5,031 bases of DNA from an uncultured Gemmatimonadaceae bacterium (GTDB taxonomy: Bacteria; Gemmatimonadota; Gemmatimonadetes; Gemmatimonadales; Gemmatimonadaceae): NCBI GenBank assembly GCA_955652635.1, contig CATPBN010000288.1:1-5031 (forward strand), in the 5' to 3' direction. Made by a program: the position numbers and the translations under genes. Below, in pieces: positions 1 through 5,031 of this stretch. How positions within the stretch are numbered: the stretch's first letter is position 1; every line of letters begins with the position of its first letter. The notes under the pieces were generated by a model. It was not told the origin of the DNA. It worked only from the letters and a program-made list of their open reading frames with translations, and searched no databases.

Positions 1-522
1 GCATGGGGCTACACCCGTGCCGCCGAGTGGCAGTCAAGCGGCACTCGGGCAGCAGTATCGCTCGAGCACGCCGCCGCGAACGGAGTGTGGCGGCTCTCAA
101 TTGCAGGAGAGCAGTTGAAAAATCCTGATCCAGATGTGCGAGCGCTCGGTATCTACGACCGCGCACTCGCCTTCGTACCAAAGAAAGCGCGCCTCGCCGA
201 GTCCGCACTCTCGGTGTCCATCGAGAGGACGAGACACCTCAAGTCGTTCGGATCACAGGAGCTCGACGCGTCGATATTCGGCGCGGCCTCGAGACGATGG
301 GATCCGGCTTCCACCGCGAACACTTCCGAAGACTTCATGGTTGGCGCGGCGGGGCTGGGTCTAGCCCTTGTGCCGAGGCGTCCAGGGGCCGCGACTGTTC
401 GTCTCGATTACGGTTTCCCGGTCACTGCTGCTCCGGGATTCAAGCGTGCGCCGCGCTTCAGCATCACCATACTGCCCTGGCCCGAAAACAGCCGTCACCG
501 CGAGAAGAGCGGACTGTACTAG
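1..522 (+). CDS. C-terminal part of a putative outer-membrane beta-barrel protein (5' end outside window)
   Basis: The frame is open from the first base to a TAG stop at 520-522, giving 173 residues with no plausible start of its own; the GTG at 85 lies inside the reading frame and is not a convincing start. The translation has alternating polar/apolar segments typical of transmembrane beta-strands, for example around residues 15-38, 73-98 and 112-130, separated by charged or glycine/proline turns. Near the end, the strand VRLDYGFPV (about residues 135-143) resembles a late strand of Omp85/TamA/BamA-type barrels, and a last strand, FSITILPW, follows about 10 residues later. The protein then has a basic tail ending in GLY, instead of ending directly on an aromatic strand residue as classical barrels do. 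The likely location is the outer membrane. The barrel nature is inferred from pattern; the Omp85 assignment is tentative, and another porin-like or two-partner-secretion-type barrel is possible. Its stop overlaps that of the convergent next gene. Confidence 0.7.
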   Translation, partial: AWGYTRAAEWQSSGTRAAVSLEHAAANGVWRLSIAGEQLKNPDPDVRALGIYDRALAFVPKKARLAESALSVSIERTRHLKSFGSQELDASIFGAASRRWDPASTANTSEDFMVGAAGLGLALVPRRPGAATVRLDYGFPVTAAPGFKRAPRFSITILPWPENSRHREKSGLY

Positions 523-1001
523 CGGAAGTAGCTCCCCGCATCGTAATAGTCCGTAAACCGCTTGATTCTCCCACTTTCGATTTCGACGATGGAACCGCCT
601 CTACCTGAAATTCTCTTCTTGGTGACCGTTTTCCCCGCCGGATCAGGACCGGTGTAGGTACTGCTCCACGCCCACTCGAACGCGACGAAACGGCCATCTT
701 CGAGCGTGTTCGTGATTCGCCAATTCAAATCCGGCTCGCTCGCAATATCCTGCCGCATGAAATCCCTGATGGCAGCGATCCCCTTTGCGTGAACGTTCTG
801 AGCGAGGTCTTCGTGGATCGCGTCCGACGCCAGAATGGTATCGAGCGCCGCGAAGTCGTGCTTGTTCCACGCGTGCACGTACGCTTCTACCACGGCCTTT
901 CCACTTGCTGCCGGCGGTTTTTGCTGCAGAGCGCAAGCCGCTGCCAGAACCGTGAAAAGGCTTCCAGCAACAAACGGCAATCTTCTCACAGAGTCCCCCA
1001 T
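519..1001 (-). CDS. SnoaL-like / NTF2-fold protein, putative lipoprotein or secreted
   Basis: This is a 160-residue protein read on the minus strand. I chose the ATG at 1001-999 over a TTG 18 codons upstream because the ATG is followed at once by a leader: basic residues R6 and R7, a hydrophobic stretch to about residue 20, then LAAAC with Cys23 as a possible lipidation site. The lipobox is imperfect (Ala at -3), so ordinary signal peptidase I cleavage is an alternative. The mature part (about 35-158) fits the SnoaL-like/NTF2 alpha+beta cone: helices with VEAYVHAWNKHDFAALD, a second helix near GIAAIRDFMRQ, then strands with FVAFEWAWSSTYTG and IVEIESGRIKRFTDYYD. These are the usual marks of polyketide-cyclase-like or ester-cyclase-like domains of unknown substrate. 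Such proteins may be enzymes or ligand binders, so no reaction can be assigned. The C-terminus ends at DYYDAGSYFR, slightly shorter than many relatives, which continue with a few more residues. It is divergent from the receptor gene and convergent with the barrel gene. Confidence 0.85.
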   Translation of the reverse strand: MGDSVRRLPFVAGSLFTVLAAACALQQKPPAASGKAVVEAYVHAWNKHDFAALDTILASDAIHEDLAQNVHAKGIAAIRDFMRQDIASEPDLNWRITNTLEDGRFVAFEWAWSSTYTGPDPAGKTVTKKRISGRGGSIVEIESGRIKRFTDYYDAGSYFR

Positions 1002-1008
1002 CGCTGGT

Positions 1009-1013
1009 CTTTC
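1009..1013 (-). promoter_or_regulatory. Weak ribosome binding site for the SnoaL-like gene
   Basis: On the minus strand GAAAG lies 7 bases before the ATG at 1001. It is a poor Shine-Dalgarno match, but it has correct spacing and supports the ATG over the upstream TTG at 1055. Confidence 0.35.
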
Positions 1014-1069
1014 ATAACTTGCATAGCGCTCGGGAAAGCCGTAAGGTCTTGCCAATCAGCGACCTCCCT

Positions 1070-1085
1070 CACCTGCCACGAGGTG
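1070..1085 (+). promoter_or_regulatory. Possible hairpin masking the receptor ribosome binding site
   Basis: CACCT at 1070-1074 is the reverse complement of AGGTG at 1081-1085, with a 6-base loop. The 3' arm is the Shine-Dalgarno itself. A second segment just upstream, ACCTC at 1062-1066, could pair with GAGGT at 1080-1084 instead. The leader RNA could therefore hide the ribosome site in either of two pairings. The stems are only 5 base pairs, so this may be chance in GC-rich sequence. Confidence 0.25.
1080..1085 (+). promoter_or_regulatory. Ribosome binding site of the TonB-dependent receptor
   Basis: GAGGTG precedes the ATG at 1089 by 3 bases, with the AGG core 5 bases away. This good match, together with the signal peptide that begins at this ATG, fixes the start. 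It rules out the much longer open frame that continues upstream to 789 across the antisense of the SnoaL-like gene. Confidence 0.75.
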
Positions 1086-1088
1086 TCA

Positions 1089-3920
1089 ATGCGACGCTCC
1101 AGGTTGTCGAGCCTATTCGTGCTCGCCCTTCTCACTATCGTCTTCACCCCAACACTCGGCTCAGCGCAAAACGGAACCATCCGCGGTCGAGTTGCAGATT
1201 CGACGGGAGCGCCGATCGCGCAAGCGTTGATCGTCGCCGATCCGGGCGGGTTTCGCGCGACGAGCAGAGACAACGGCGACTACATCATTTCCGGCGTTCC
1301 GCCCGGCACCTACGCCCTTCGCGTCCGCAGGCTCGGCTACGTAACTCCGAATGCTGACGTAACGGTCACGGGCGGTCAGGAGGTCGAGCAGAACTTTCTC
1401 GTCAAGCACGCGGCAGTATCGCTAGCCGAAGTCGTGATCGGTTCGCGGGCTAGACACACGGCCGCAGAGGAGCTCGCGGTACCTGTGGACGTCTTTACTC
1501 CGGAACAGATCAAATCGCAGGGGACGACTGAGACTTCGCAGATTCTCGCGCAGCTCGCGCCTTCGGTGAACTTTCCGCGGCAGAGCGTTTCGGACGCCAC
1601 GGAGATCGTCCGCCCATTCACGATGCGCGGCCTCAGCCCCGACCACACTCTCGTGCTCCTCAACGGCAAGCGCAGACATCACACCGCGCTGGTCCATTAT
1701 TACGGTGCCGGAGAGGGGGCAGGTTCGAGCGGTGTCGACATGAACTCGATTCCATCTGGCGGAATCGAGCGGCTCGAGATTCTTCGGGACGGCGCCGCGG
1801 CCCAATACGGATCCGATGCGATTGCGGGCGTCGTCAACGTCGTGATGAAGGAGGGAGCGTTTGCGCCATTCCTGACTGCCGATCTAGGTCAATACATGAC
1901 CAGCGAGCCGAATCCTGCGGCGCTACCCGATGCGAGTGGAAAACGCCCAGCCTATCCGCGCGACGGCCGTACAGTGGATGTCAACGGCGGCTGGGGCGTC
2001 CCGCTGGGACGCGGCTCACTCAGCCTTTTCGCGGAGTACCGGGACCGCCAGCCCACGAATCGGGCCGGTCCTGATCCGACGGACATGTTCGTCACCGGAG
2101 ATGCCGACGCGGTTGTCAACGGCAACCTCACGGAGAAGAACAACACGATTCCAGAGCCCGATCATCACTGGGGAGATGGCTCCTCGAAGGATCTAATGAC
2201 TTTTGCCAGCGCAAACTTCCCGTTCGATGCAGCCAACGCTGCGGCTGGATTGTACGCGTTTGGCGGGTACAGCTTTCGCCGCGGCGCAGGGAATGGCTAC
2301 TTCAGGACGCCGTCCGGCCCGCGCAACTGGCCACAGATCTACCCGAACGGCTTCCTTCCAAAGTTCGCACCCGACGTGCTGGATTTCTCGGGCGCCGGCG
2401 GGGTTCGTGGATTGTTGTCGGGGTGGTCGTATGATCTGGGCGGAACGGTCGGCCACAACGGCTTCAAGTACAATCTTCAGAACACGCTCAACACTTCCCT
2501 CGGCCCGTGTCTGGTTACGGCATGCGCGCCGGGCCCCGACGGAGTGCTCGGCACAGCCGACGATCCGGGAATCCCCAACAAGAAGGATTTCTTCGCCGGC
2601 GAGCTGCAGTATACCGAAGCGATTCTCAGCCTGGATGCGAGCCACGAGTACGCGATGGGACTCGCCTCACCCGTAAACGTCGCTCTCGGCGCGGCGTTCA
2701 GAAACGAGCGCTACCAGATTACCGCGGGGGAGCCGGCGTCTTACATGAACGGATTCCATAAGGGGCAGGACAGCAGCATCGCACCATCTGGCTCACAGGT
2801 CTTTCCAGGCTTCCGGCCGGCGGACGCATCCGATTCGCACAGGAACAACGTTGGGGCTTACGTCGATCTCGAGGGCGATCTGGCGCCGCGTCTCCTCGCT
2901 GATGTAGCCGCGCGGTTCGAGCACTACAGCGACTTCGGCAATAAGCTGACTGGCAAGCTTGCGATGCGGTTTCAGCCAGCACAGTCCCTGACTCTGCGAT
3001 CGGCGGTCAGCACTGGATTCCGCGCTCCGTCGCTCAACCAGAGTTTTTACTCGAGCGTCGTGACGAACTTCCAGGCAGACCCCACCACGGGCAAGCCCGT
3101 CCCGTTCGAGATCGGGATCTTCCCGGTGAACTCACGCGAATCCAGAGCGCTCGGCGCACGTCCGCTCAAGGCGGAGTCGTCGAGGAATTTCAGCGCTGGA
3201 TTTGCGGCGACTCCTGTGACGAACCTCACGTTTACCAGTGATTTCTACTACATCGCTATCGACGACCGCATCACGATCACCGCGTTTCTCGGCACCGGCA
3301 CCGACAGCGTCTCGGCTATCCTCCGCAACATTGGATCGCCTGCCACCACCGCGCAATACTTCACGAACGCCATCAACACGCGGACTCGCGGGCTTGATGT
3401 GACGGCTGACTATTCAGCCGACGCTCTCGGCGGCACCGCCGGCCTCAACGCGGTCTTCAACCTGACCCGTACCACGATTCCGAATGAGGACAACATTCCG
3501 CTCCCACCGGAGCTCCAGGGCACTGGCGCGACACTGGTCAACAGATACGATGAGGGCGGCTTGAATGCGATTACGAAGGAACGTCCAGCGTGGCGGAGCA
3601 ACGTGACGGGTCTGTACAAGAGAGGAGCGTGGAACGGAATGGTGCGTTACTCCTATTACGGCAAGTACACGTCTGCGCTTTACAGCTACAGCGCCACCGA
3701 CGTGCAGGACTACAAGGCGAAGAGTCTGGTCGATGCGGAGCTTGGCTTCACCCCCACGCCAGGATTCAAGCTCTCCGTCGGCGGCCGCAATCTCTTCGAC
3801 ACCTATCCCGACAGGATGAACGAAGGGAACGGCTTCGACATTTTTCCCTGGCCGCCCGCTTCGCCGTTTGGATACAACGGCCGCTATCTCTACACCCGAC
3901 TGGAGGTGACGGGGAGATAG
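1089..3920 (+). CDS. TonB-dependent outer-membrane receptor with carboxypeptidase-regulatory-like N-domain
   Basis: This 943-residue protein would take up a scarce ligand across the outer membrane using TonB/ExbBD energy. Residues 1-26 form a Sec signal peptide (MRRSR basic start, hydrophobic core, likely cleavage after GSA at 24-26). Residues about 29-105 match a carboxypeptidase-regulatory-like beta-sandwich (GTIRGRVADSTGAPI, then DNGDYIISGVPPGTYALRV). A candidate TonB box or linker, SLAEVVIGS, lies at 111-119. The plug spans about 125-255 (TMRGLSPDHTLVLLNGKRR, then IERLEILRDGAAAQYGSDAI, ending GVVNVVMKEG). The rest is the barrel: GFRAPSLNQ in a mid-barrel strand and RNLFDTYPD with N901-D904 near the C-terminus, as usual in the family. 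A C-x4-C pair (Cys474, Cys479) stands before an Asp/Gly-rich loop at about 482-494. No SusD partner is visible, so I do not call it SusC. The ligand is unknown; the downstream sugar enzymes hint at a carbohydrate, but an iron complex is possible. Confidence 0.95.
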   Translation: MRRSRLSSLFVLALLTIVFTPTLGSAQNGTIRGRVADSTGAPIAQALIVADPGGFRATSRDNGDYIISGVPPGTYALRVRRLGYVTPNADVTVTGGQEVEQNFLVKHAAVSLAEVVIGSRARHTAAEELAVPVDVFTPEQIKSQGTTETSQILAQLAPSVNFPRQSVSDATEIVRPFTMRGLSPDHTLVLLNGKRRHHTALVHYYGAGEGAGSSGVDMNSIPSGGIERLEILRDGAAAQYGSDAIAGVVNVVMKEGAFAPFLTADLGQYMTSEPNPAALPDASGKRPAYPRDGRTVDVNGGWGVPLGRGSLSLFAEYRDRQPTNRAGPDPTDMFVTGDADAVVNGNLTEKNNTIPEPDHHWGDGSSKDLMTFASANFPFDAANAAAGLYAFGGYSFRRGAGNGYFRTPSGPRNWPQIYPNGFLPKFAPDVLDFSGAGGVRGLLSGWSYDLGGTVGHNGFKYNLQNTLNTSLGPCLVTACAPGPDGVLGTADDPGIPNKKDFFAGELQYTEAILSLDASHEYAMGLASPVNVALGAAFRNERYQITAGEPASYMNGFHKGQDSSIAPSGSQVFPGFRPADASDSHRNNVGAYVDLEGDLAPRLLADVAARFEHYSDFGNKLTGKLAMRFQPAQSLTLRSAVSTGFRAPSLNQSFYSSVVTNFQADPTTGKPVPFEIGIFPVNSRESRALGARPLKAESSRNFSAGFAATPVTNLTFTSDFYYIAIDDRITITAFLGTGTDSVSAILRNIGSPATTAQYFTNAINTRTRGLDVTADYSADALGGTAGLNAVFNLTRTTIPNEDNIPLPPELQGTGATLVNRYDEGGLNAITKERPAWRSNVTGLYKRGAWNGMVRYSYYGKYTSALYSYSATDVQDYKAKSLVDAELGFTPTPGFKLSVGGRNLFDTYPDRMNEGNGFDIFPWPPASPFGYNGRYLYTRLEVTGR

Positions 3921-3948
3921 CGCGTGGGTTACGGGGAATTCCTCAGGG

Positions 3949-3973
3949 CCGGCGAGCACCGCCGGGCTTTGTT
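3949..3973 (+). terminator. Probable intrinsic terminator after the receptor gene
   Basis: CCGGCG (3949-3954) and CGCCGG (3960-3965) form a perfect 6-base-pair GC stem with a 5-base loop, followed by GC and then TTTGTT (3968-3973). The stem starts 28 bases after the receptor stop. The T tract is short and interrupted, so termination may be partial and some read-through into the isomerase-like gene is possible. Confidence 0.45.
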
Positions 3974-4000
3974 GCGAAGAGCGCGCCCGCACTCCATACT
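3972..4000 (+). promoter_or_regulatory. Candidate sigma70-type promoter for the isomerase-like gene
   Basis: TTGCGA at 3972-3977 and CATACT at 3995-4000 each match four of six consensus bases and are separated by exactly 17 bases. Transcription would begin near 4007, leaving a leader of about 17 bases before the GTG at 4024. The -35 overlaps the T-rich tail of the upstream terminator. The match is weak and could be chance. Confidence 0.25.
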
Positions 4001-4023
4001 AGCGGCACCCTCACCCACGCACT

Positions 4024-4875
4024 GTGACCACACAGACACGCCGCAACTTTCTCGCGACTCTGGGAGTAGCTGCCCTCGGAGTCGTGAGCCGCGACACCGC
4101 CGCTGCCGCAATCGTCGCCCCCCGCCGCAAGATCGAGCGCGTCGGGCTGCAGCTGTACACCGTTCGAGACTTGATGAAAGCCGACATGCCCGGTACTCTC
4201 GCCCGCGTCGCAGAGATCGGGTACAAGGAAGTCGAATTCGCCGGCTACTTCGGACGCACACCGCGCGAGGTTCGAGATCTCCTCAAGCGAAACCACCTCA
4301 CATCCCCTTCGACCCATCTGCCCTACGACTCCTTCCAGAACTGGCAGAAAGTGTTGGATGACTCAAAGGCAATCGGGCACAAATGGGTGACGCTTCCGTT
4401 TATCCCGGAAGAAAAGAGGCGGACTGTGGCCGACTGGAAGGGGATAGCGGCGCAGTTCAATCAGCTCGGCAAGCAGGCAAAATCGTCGGGTCTTCGCTTC
4501 GCTTACCACAACCACAACTTCGAGCTGACACCGATCGATGGCGTAAGGCCGCTCGACATTCTGCTCAGCGAGACGGATCCCGCCTTCGTCGACTTCGAAA
4601 TGGACATCTACTGGGTTGTCTTTGGCGGTGGAGATCCACTCGATTATTTCAAGCGCTTCCCGCATCGGTTCGCCCTGGCACATATCAAGGATTCGGCCGG
4701 CCCTCCCGACAACAAGATGGTGGATGTAGGTCAGGGAAAGATCGACTTCCGCACCATCCTCGCGCAGAGCGACAAGGCCGGCTTCAAGCATTACTTCGTC
4801 GAGCACGATCAACCCGCCGATCCAATCGCCACGATCCGCAACAGCTACAACTACCTGCGCGCGCTGAGATACTGA
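4024..4875 (+). CDS. Tat-exported sugar phosphate isomerase/epimerase-like TIM-barrel protein
   Basis: This 283-residue protein of the xylose-isomerase-like TIM-barrel superfamily (AP endonuclease 2 / IolE-IolI type) would rearrange or epimerise a sugar or keto-sugar with a bound divalent metal. It starts at GTG: an in-frame TAG at 4000-4002 and the absence of any other start codon before the export motif leave no alternative, although no Shine-Dalgarno is visible. Residues 5-10 are TRRNFL, a twin-arginine motif, followed by an apolar stretch and an Ala run at 26-29 where cleavage is likely, so it should act in the periplasm. Barrel motifs appear in order: GLQLYTVRD (41-49), EVEFAGY (69-75, Glu71), STHLPY (96-101, His98), YHNHNFEL (161-168, Glu167), DFEMDIYW (190-197), HIKD (220-223), VGQGKIDF (235-242) and FVEHD (258-262, Glu260). 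Glu167, Asp194, His220 and Glu260 are the probable metal ligands by family analogy. All expected motifs are present, so it looks active. The next exported gene begins 46 bases downstream, suggesting co-transcription. The exact substrate is unknown. Confidence 0.92.
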   Translation: MTTQTRRNFLATLGVAALGVVSRDTAAAAIVAPRRKIERVGLQLYTVRDLMKADMPGTLARVAEIGYKEVEFAGYFGRTPREVRDLLKRNHLTSPSTHLPYDSFQNWQKVLDDSKAIGHKWVTLPFIPEEKRRTVADWKGIAAQFNQLGKQAKSSGLRFAYHNHNFELTPIDGVRPLDILLSETDPAFVDFEMDIYWVVFGGGDPLDYFKRFPHRFALAHIKDSAGPPDNKMVDVGQGKIDFRTILAQSDKAGFKHYFVEHDQPADPIATIRNSYNYLRALRY

Positions 4876-4906
4876 TTTCCGCCACGCCTCTGAGTAGATC
4901 ACATCT

Positions 4907-4913
4907 GGGGGAG
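4907..4913 (+). promoter_or_regulatory. Ribosome binding site of the last, partial gene
   Basis: GGGGGAG ends 8 bases before the ATG at 4922. This strong purine run contrasts with the lack of one before the preceding GTG-start gene and supports the 4922 start. Confidence 0.65.
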
Positions 4914-4921
4914 CGCCTTCG

Positions 4922-5031
4922 ATGATCGGGAAGAAAGTCACGCGGCGGGAATTTGTCGCGGATGCTGGGAAAATCGGGCTCGGCGTAATGATCGTGCCGC
5001 GCCACGTGCTCGGCGGAGTCGGGTATCAGGC
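4922..5031 (+). CDS. N-terminus of a Tat-exported oxidoreductase, probably Gfo/Idh/MocA family (3' end outside window)
   Basis: Only the first 36 complete codons are present; the frame is open to the window edge. The start ATG has a strong ribosome site. The peptide begins with basic residues and has TRREFV at 7-12, a twin-arginine motif, followed by a Gly-rich apolar segment (GLGVMIV) and then PRHVLGGVGYQ. The run from VPRHVLGG to a Gly-Tyr pair is the junction commonly seen just before the Rossmann fold of Tat-exported Gfo/Idh/MocA NAD(P)-dependent sugar oxidoreductases. That is recalled family knowledge; the nucleotide-binding fold itself lies beyond the window. It follows the isomerase-like gene by 46 bases with no terminator between, so the two are probably one operon acting on the same periplasmic sugar. 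Other Tat-exported enzymes remain possible. Confidence 0.75.
   Translation, partial: MIGKKVTRREFVADAGKIGLGVMIVPRHVLGGVGYQ

Larger units (their letters stand above)
1002..1088. promoter_or_regulatory. Divergent intergenic region between the SnoaL-like and receptor genes
   Basis: These 87 bases separate two divergent start codons, so they should hold the promoter of the receptor gene and probably that of the SnoaL-like gene, unless either begins inside the neighbouring gene. I see no convincing -35/-10 pair on either strand. The best single hexamer is TTGCCA at 1049-1054 (TTGGCA on the other strand), but no matching -10 sits at the right distance. No clear operator palindrome is visible apart from the short stem next to the receptor start, which is listed separately. 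Confidence 0.4.

Noticed and set aside
1002..1055. TTG start at 1055 for the SnoaL-like gene, adding 18 residues.
   Set aside because: The ATG at 1001 has a usable ribosome site and places the hydrophobic leader at the true N-terminus; the added residues do not look like a signal peptide.
1049..1077. TTGCCA at 1049-1054 as the -35 of a receptor promoter.
   Set aside because: The region 15-19 bases downstream is GC-rich and has no -10-like hexamer; the reverse-strand reading also lacks a -10 at proper distance.
789..1088. The receptor reading frame stays open for 100 codons upstream of the ATG at 1089.
   Set aside because: The extension runs antisense to the SnoaL-like gene, has no export leader at its start, and would bury the clear signal peptide and ribosome site at 1080-1119.
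3414..3992. A 192-codon minus-strand open frame opposite the receptor C-terminus, and a similar 150-codon one at 2193-2645.
   Set aside because: Both are antisense to a well-recognised receptor and rich in Arg and Ala as expected from GC-rich shadow frames, with no recognisable domain.
4896..4906. Short inverted repeat AGAT-CAC-ATCT between the two Tat-signal genes.
   Set aside because: A 4-base, AT-containing stem with a 3-base loop and no T tract is too weak for a terminator or operator call.
4363..4941. A 192-codon minus-strand open frame opposite the isomerase-like gene.
   Set aside because: The sense strand carries every expected TIM-barrel motif, so the antisense frame is a codon-bias shadow.

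Overview
The window is GC-rich, tightly packed bacterial chromosome from a diderm. An outer-membrane receptor with a signal peptide and a carboxypeptidase-regulatory-like N-domain, a putative lipoprotein and two Tat-signal proteins all require an outer membrane and periplasm. The mix of a TonB-dependent receptor with this N-domain, a Tat-exported xylose-isomerase-like protein and a Tat-exported Gfo/Idh/MocA oxidoreductase is typical of Gemmatimonadota, Acidobacteriota and similar soil lineages. Gemmatimonadota is my best guess, from protein style only; there is no rRNA or marker gene to fix it.

Layout, left to right. (1) Positions 1-522, plus strand: the C-terminal 173 residues of a protein that reads like an outer-membrane beta-barrel, perhaps Omp85-like. 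(2) Positions 519-1001, minus strand: a small SnoaL/NTF2-like protein with a probable lipoprotein or secretory leader. It converges on the first gene, and the two stop codons overlap in one CTAG. (3) Positions 1002-1088: an 87-base divergent intergenic region. (4) Positions 1089-3920, plus strand: a complete 943-residue TonB-dependent receptor. (5) Positions 3921-4023: a probable short intrinsic terminator and a weak candidate promoter. (6) Positions 4024-4875, plus strand: a Tat-exported sugar phosphate isomerase/epimerase-like TIM barrel starting at GTG. (7) From 4922 to the window edge, plus strand: the Tat leader of a second exported enzyme, most likely a Gfo/Idh/MocA oxidoreductase.

The right half suggests a carbohydrate (or cyclitol/glycoside) uptake and conversion locus. 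The receptor would bring a ligand across the outer membrane, and the isomerase-like enzyme and the oxidoreductase would act on a sugar in the periplasm. This is inferred from gene order and family knowledge; nothing in the sequence names the substrate. The left half (barrel fragment and SnoaL-like protein) has no evident link to that pathway. I found no RNA gene, mobile element, CRISPR array or long repeat, and no gene-free stretch over about 100 bases. I see no clearly new system; the most distinctive point is the pair of adjacent Tat-exported sugar enzymes beside a receptor.
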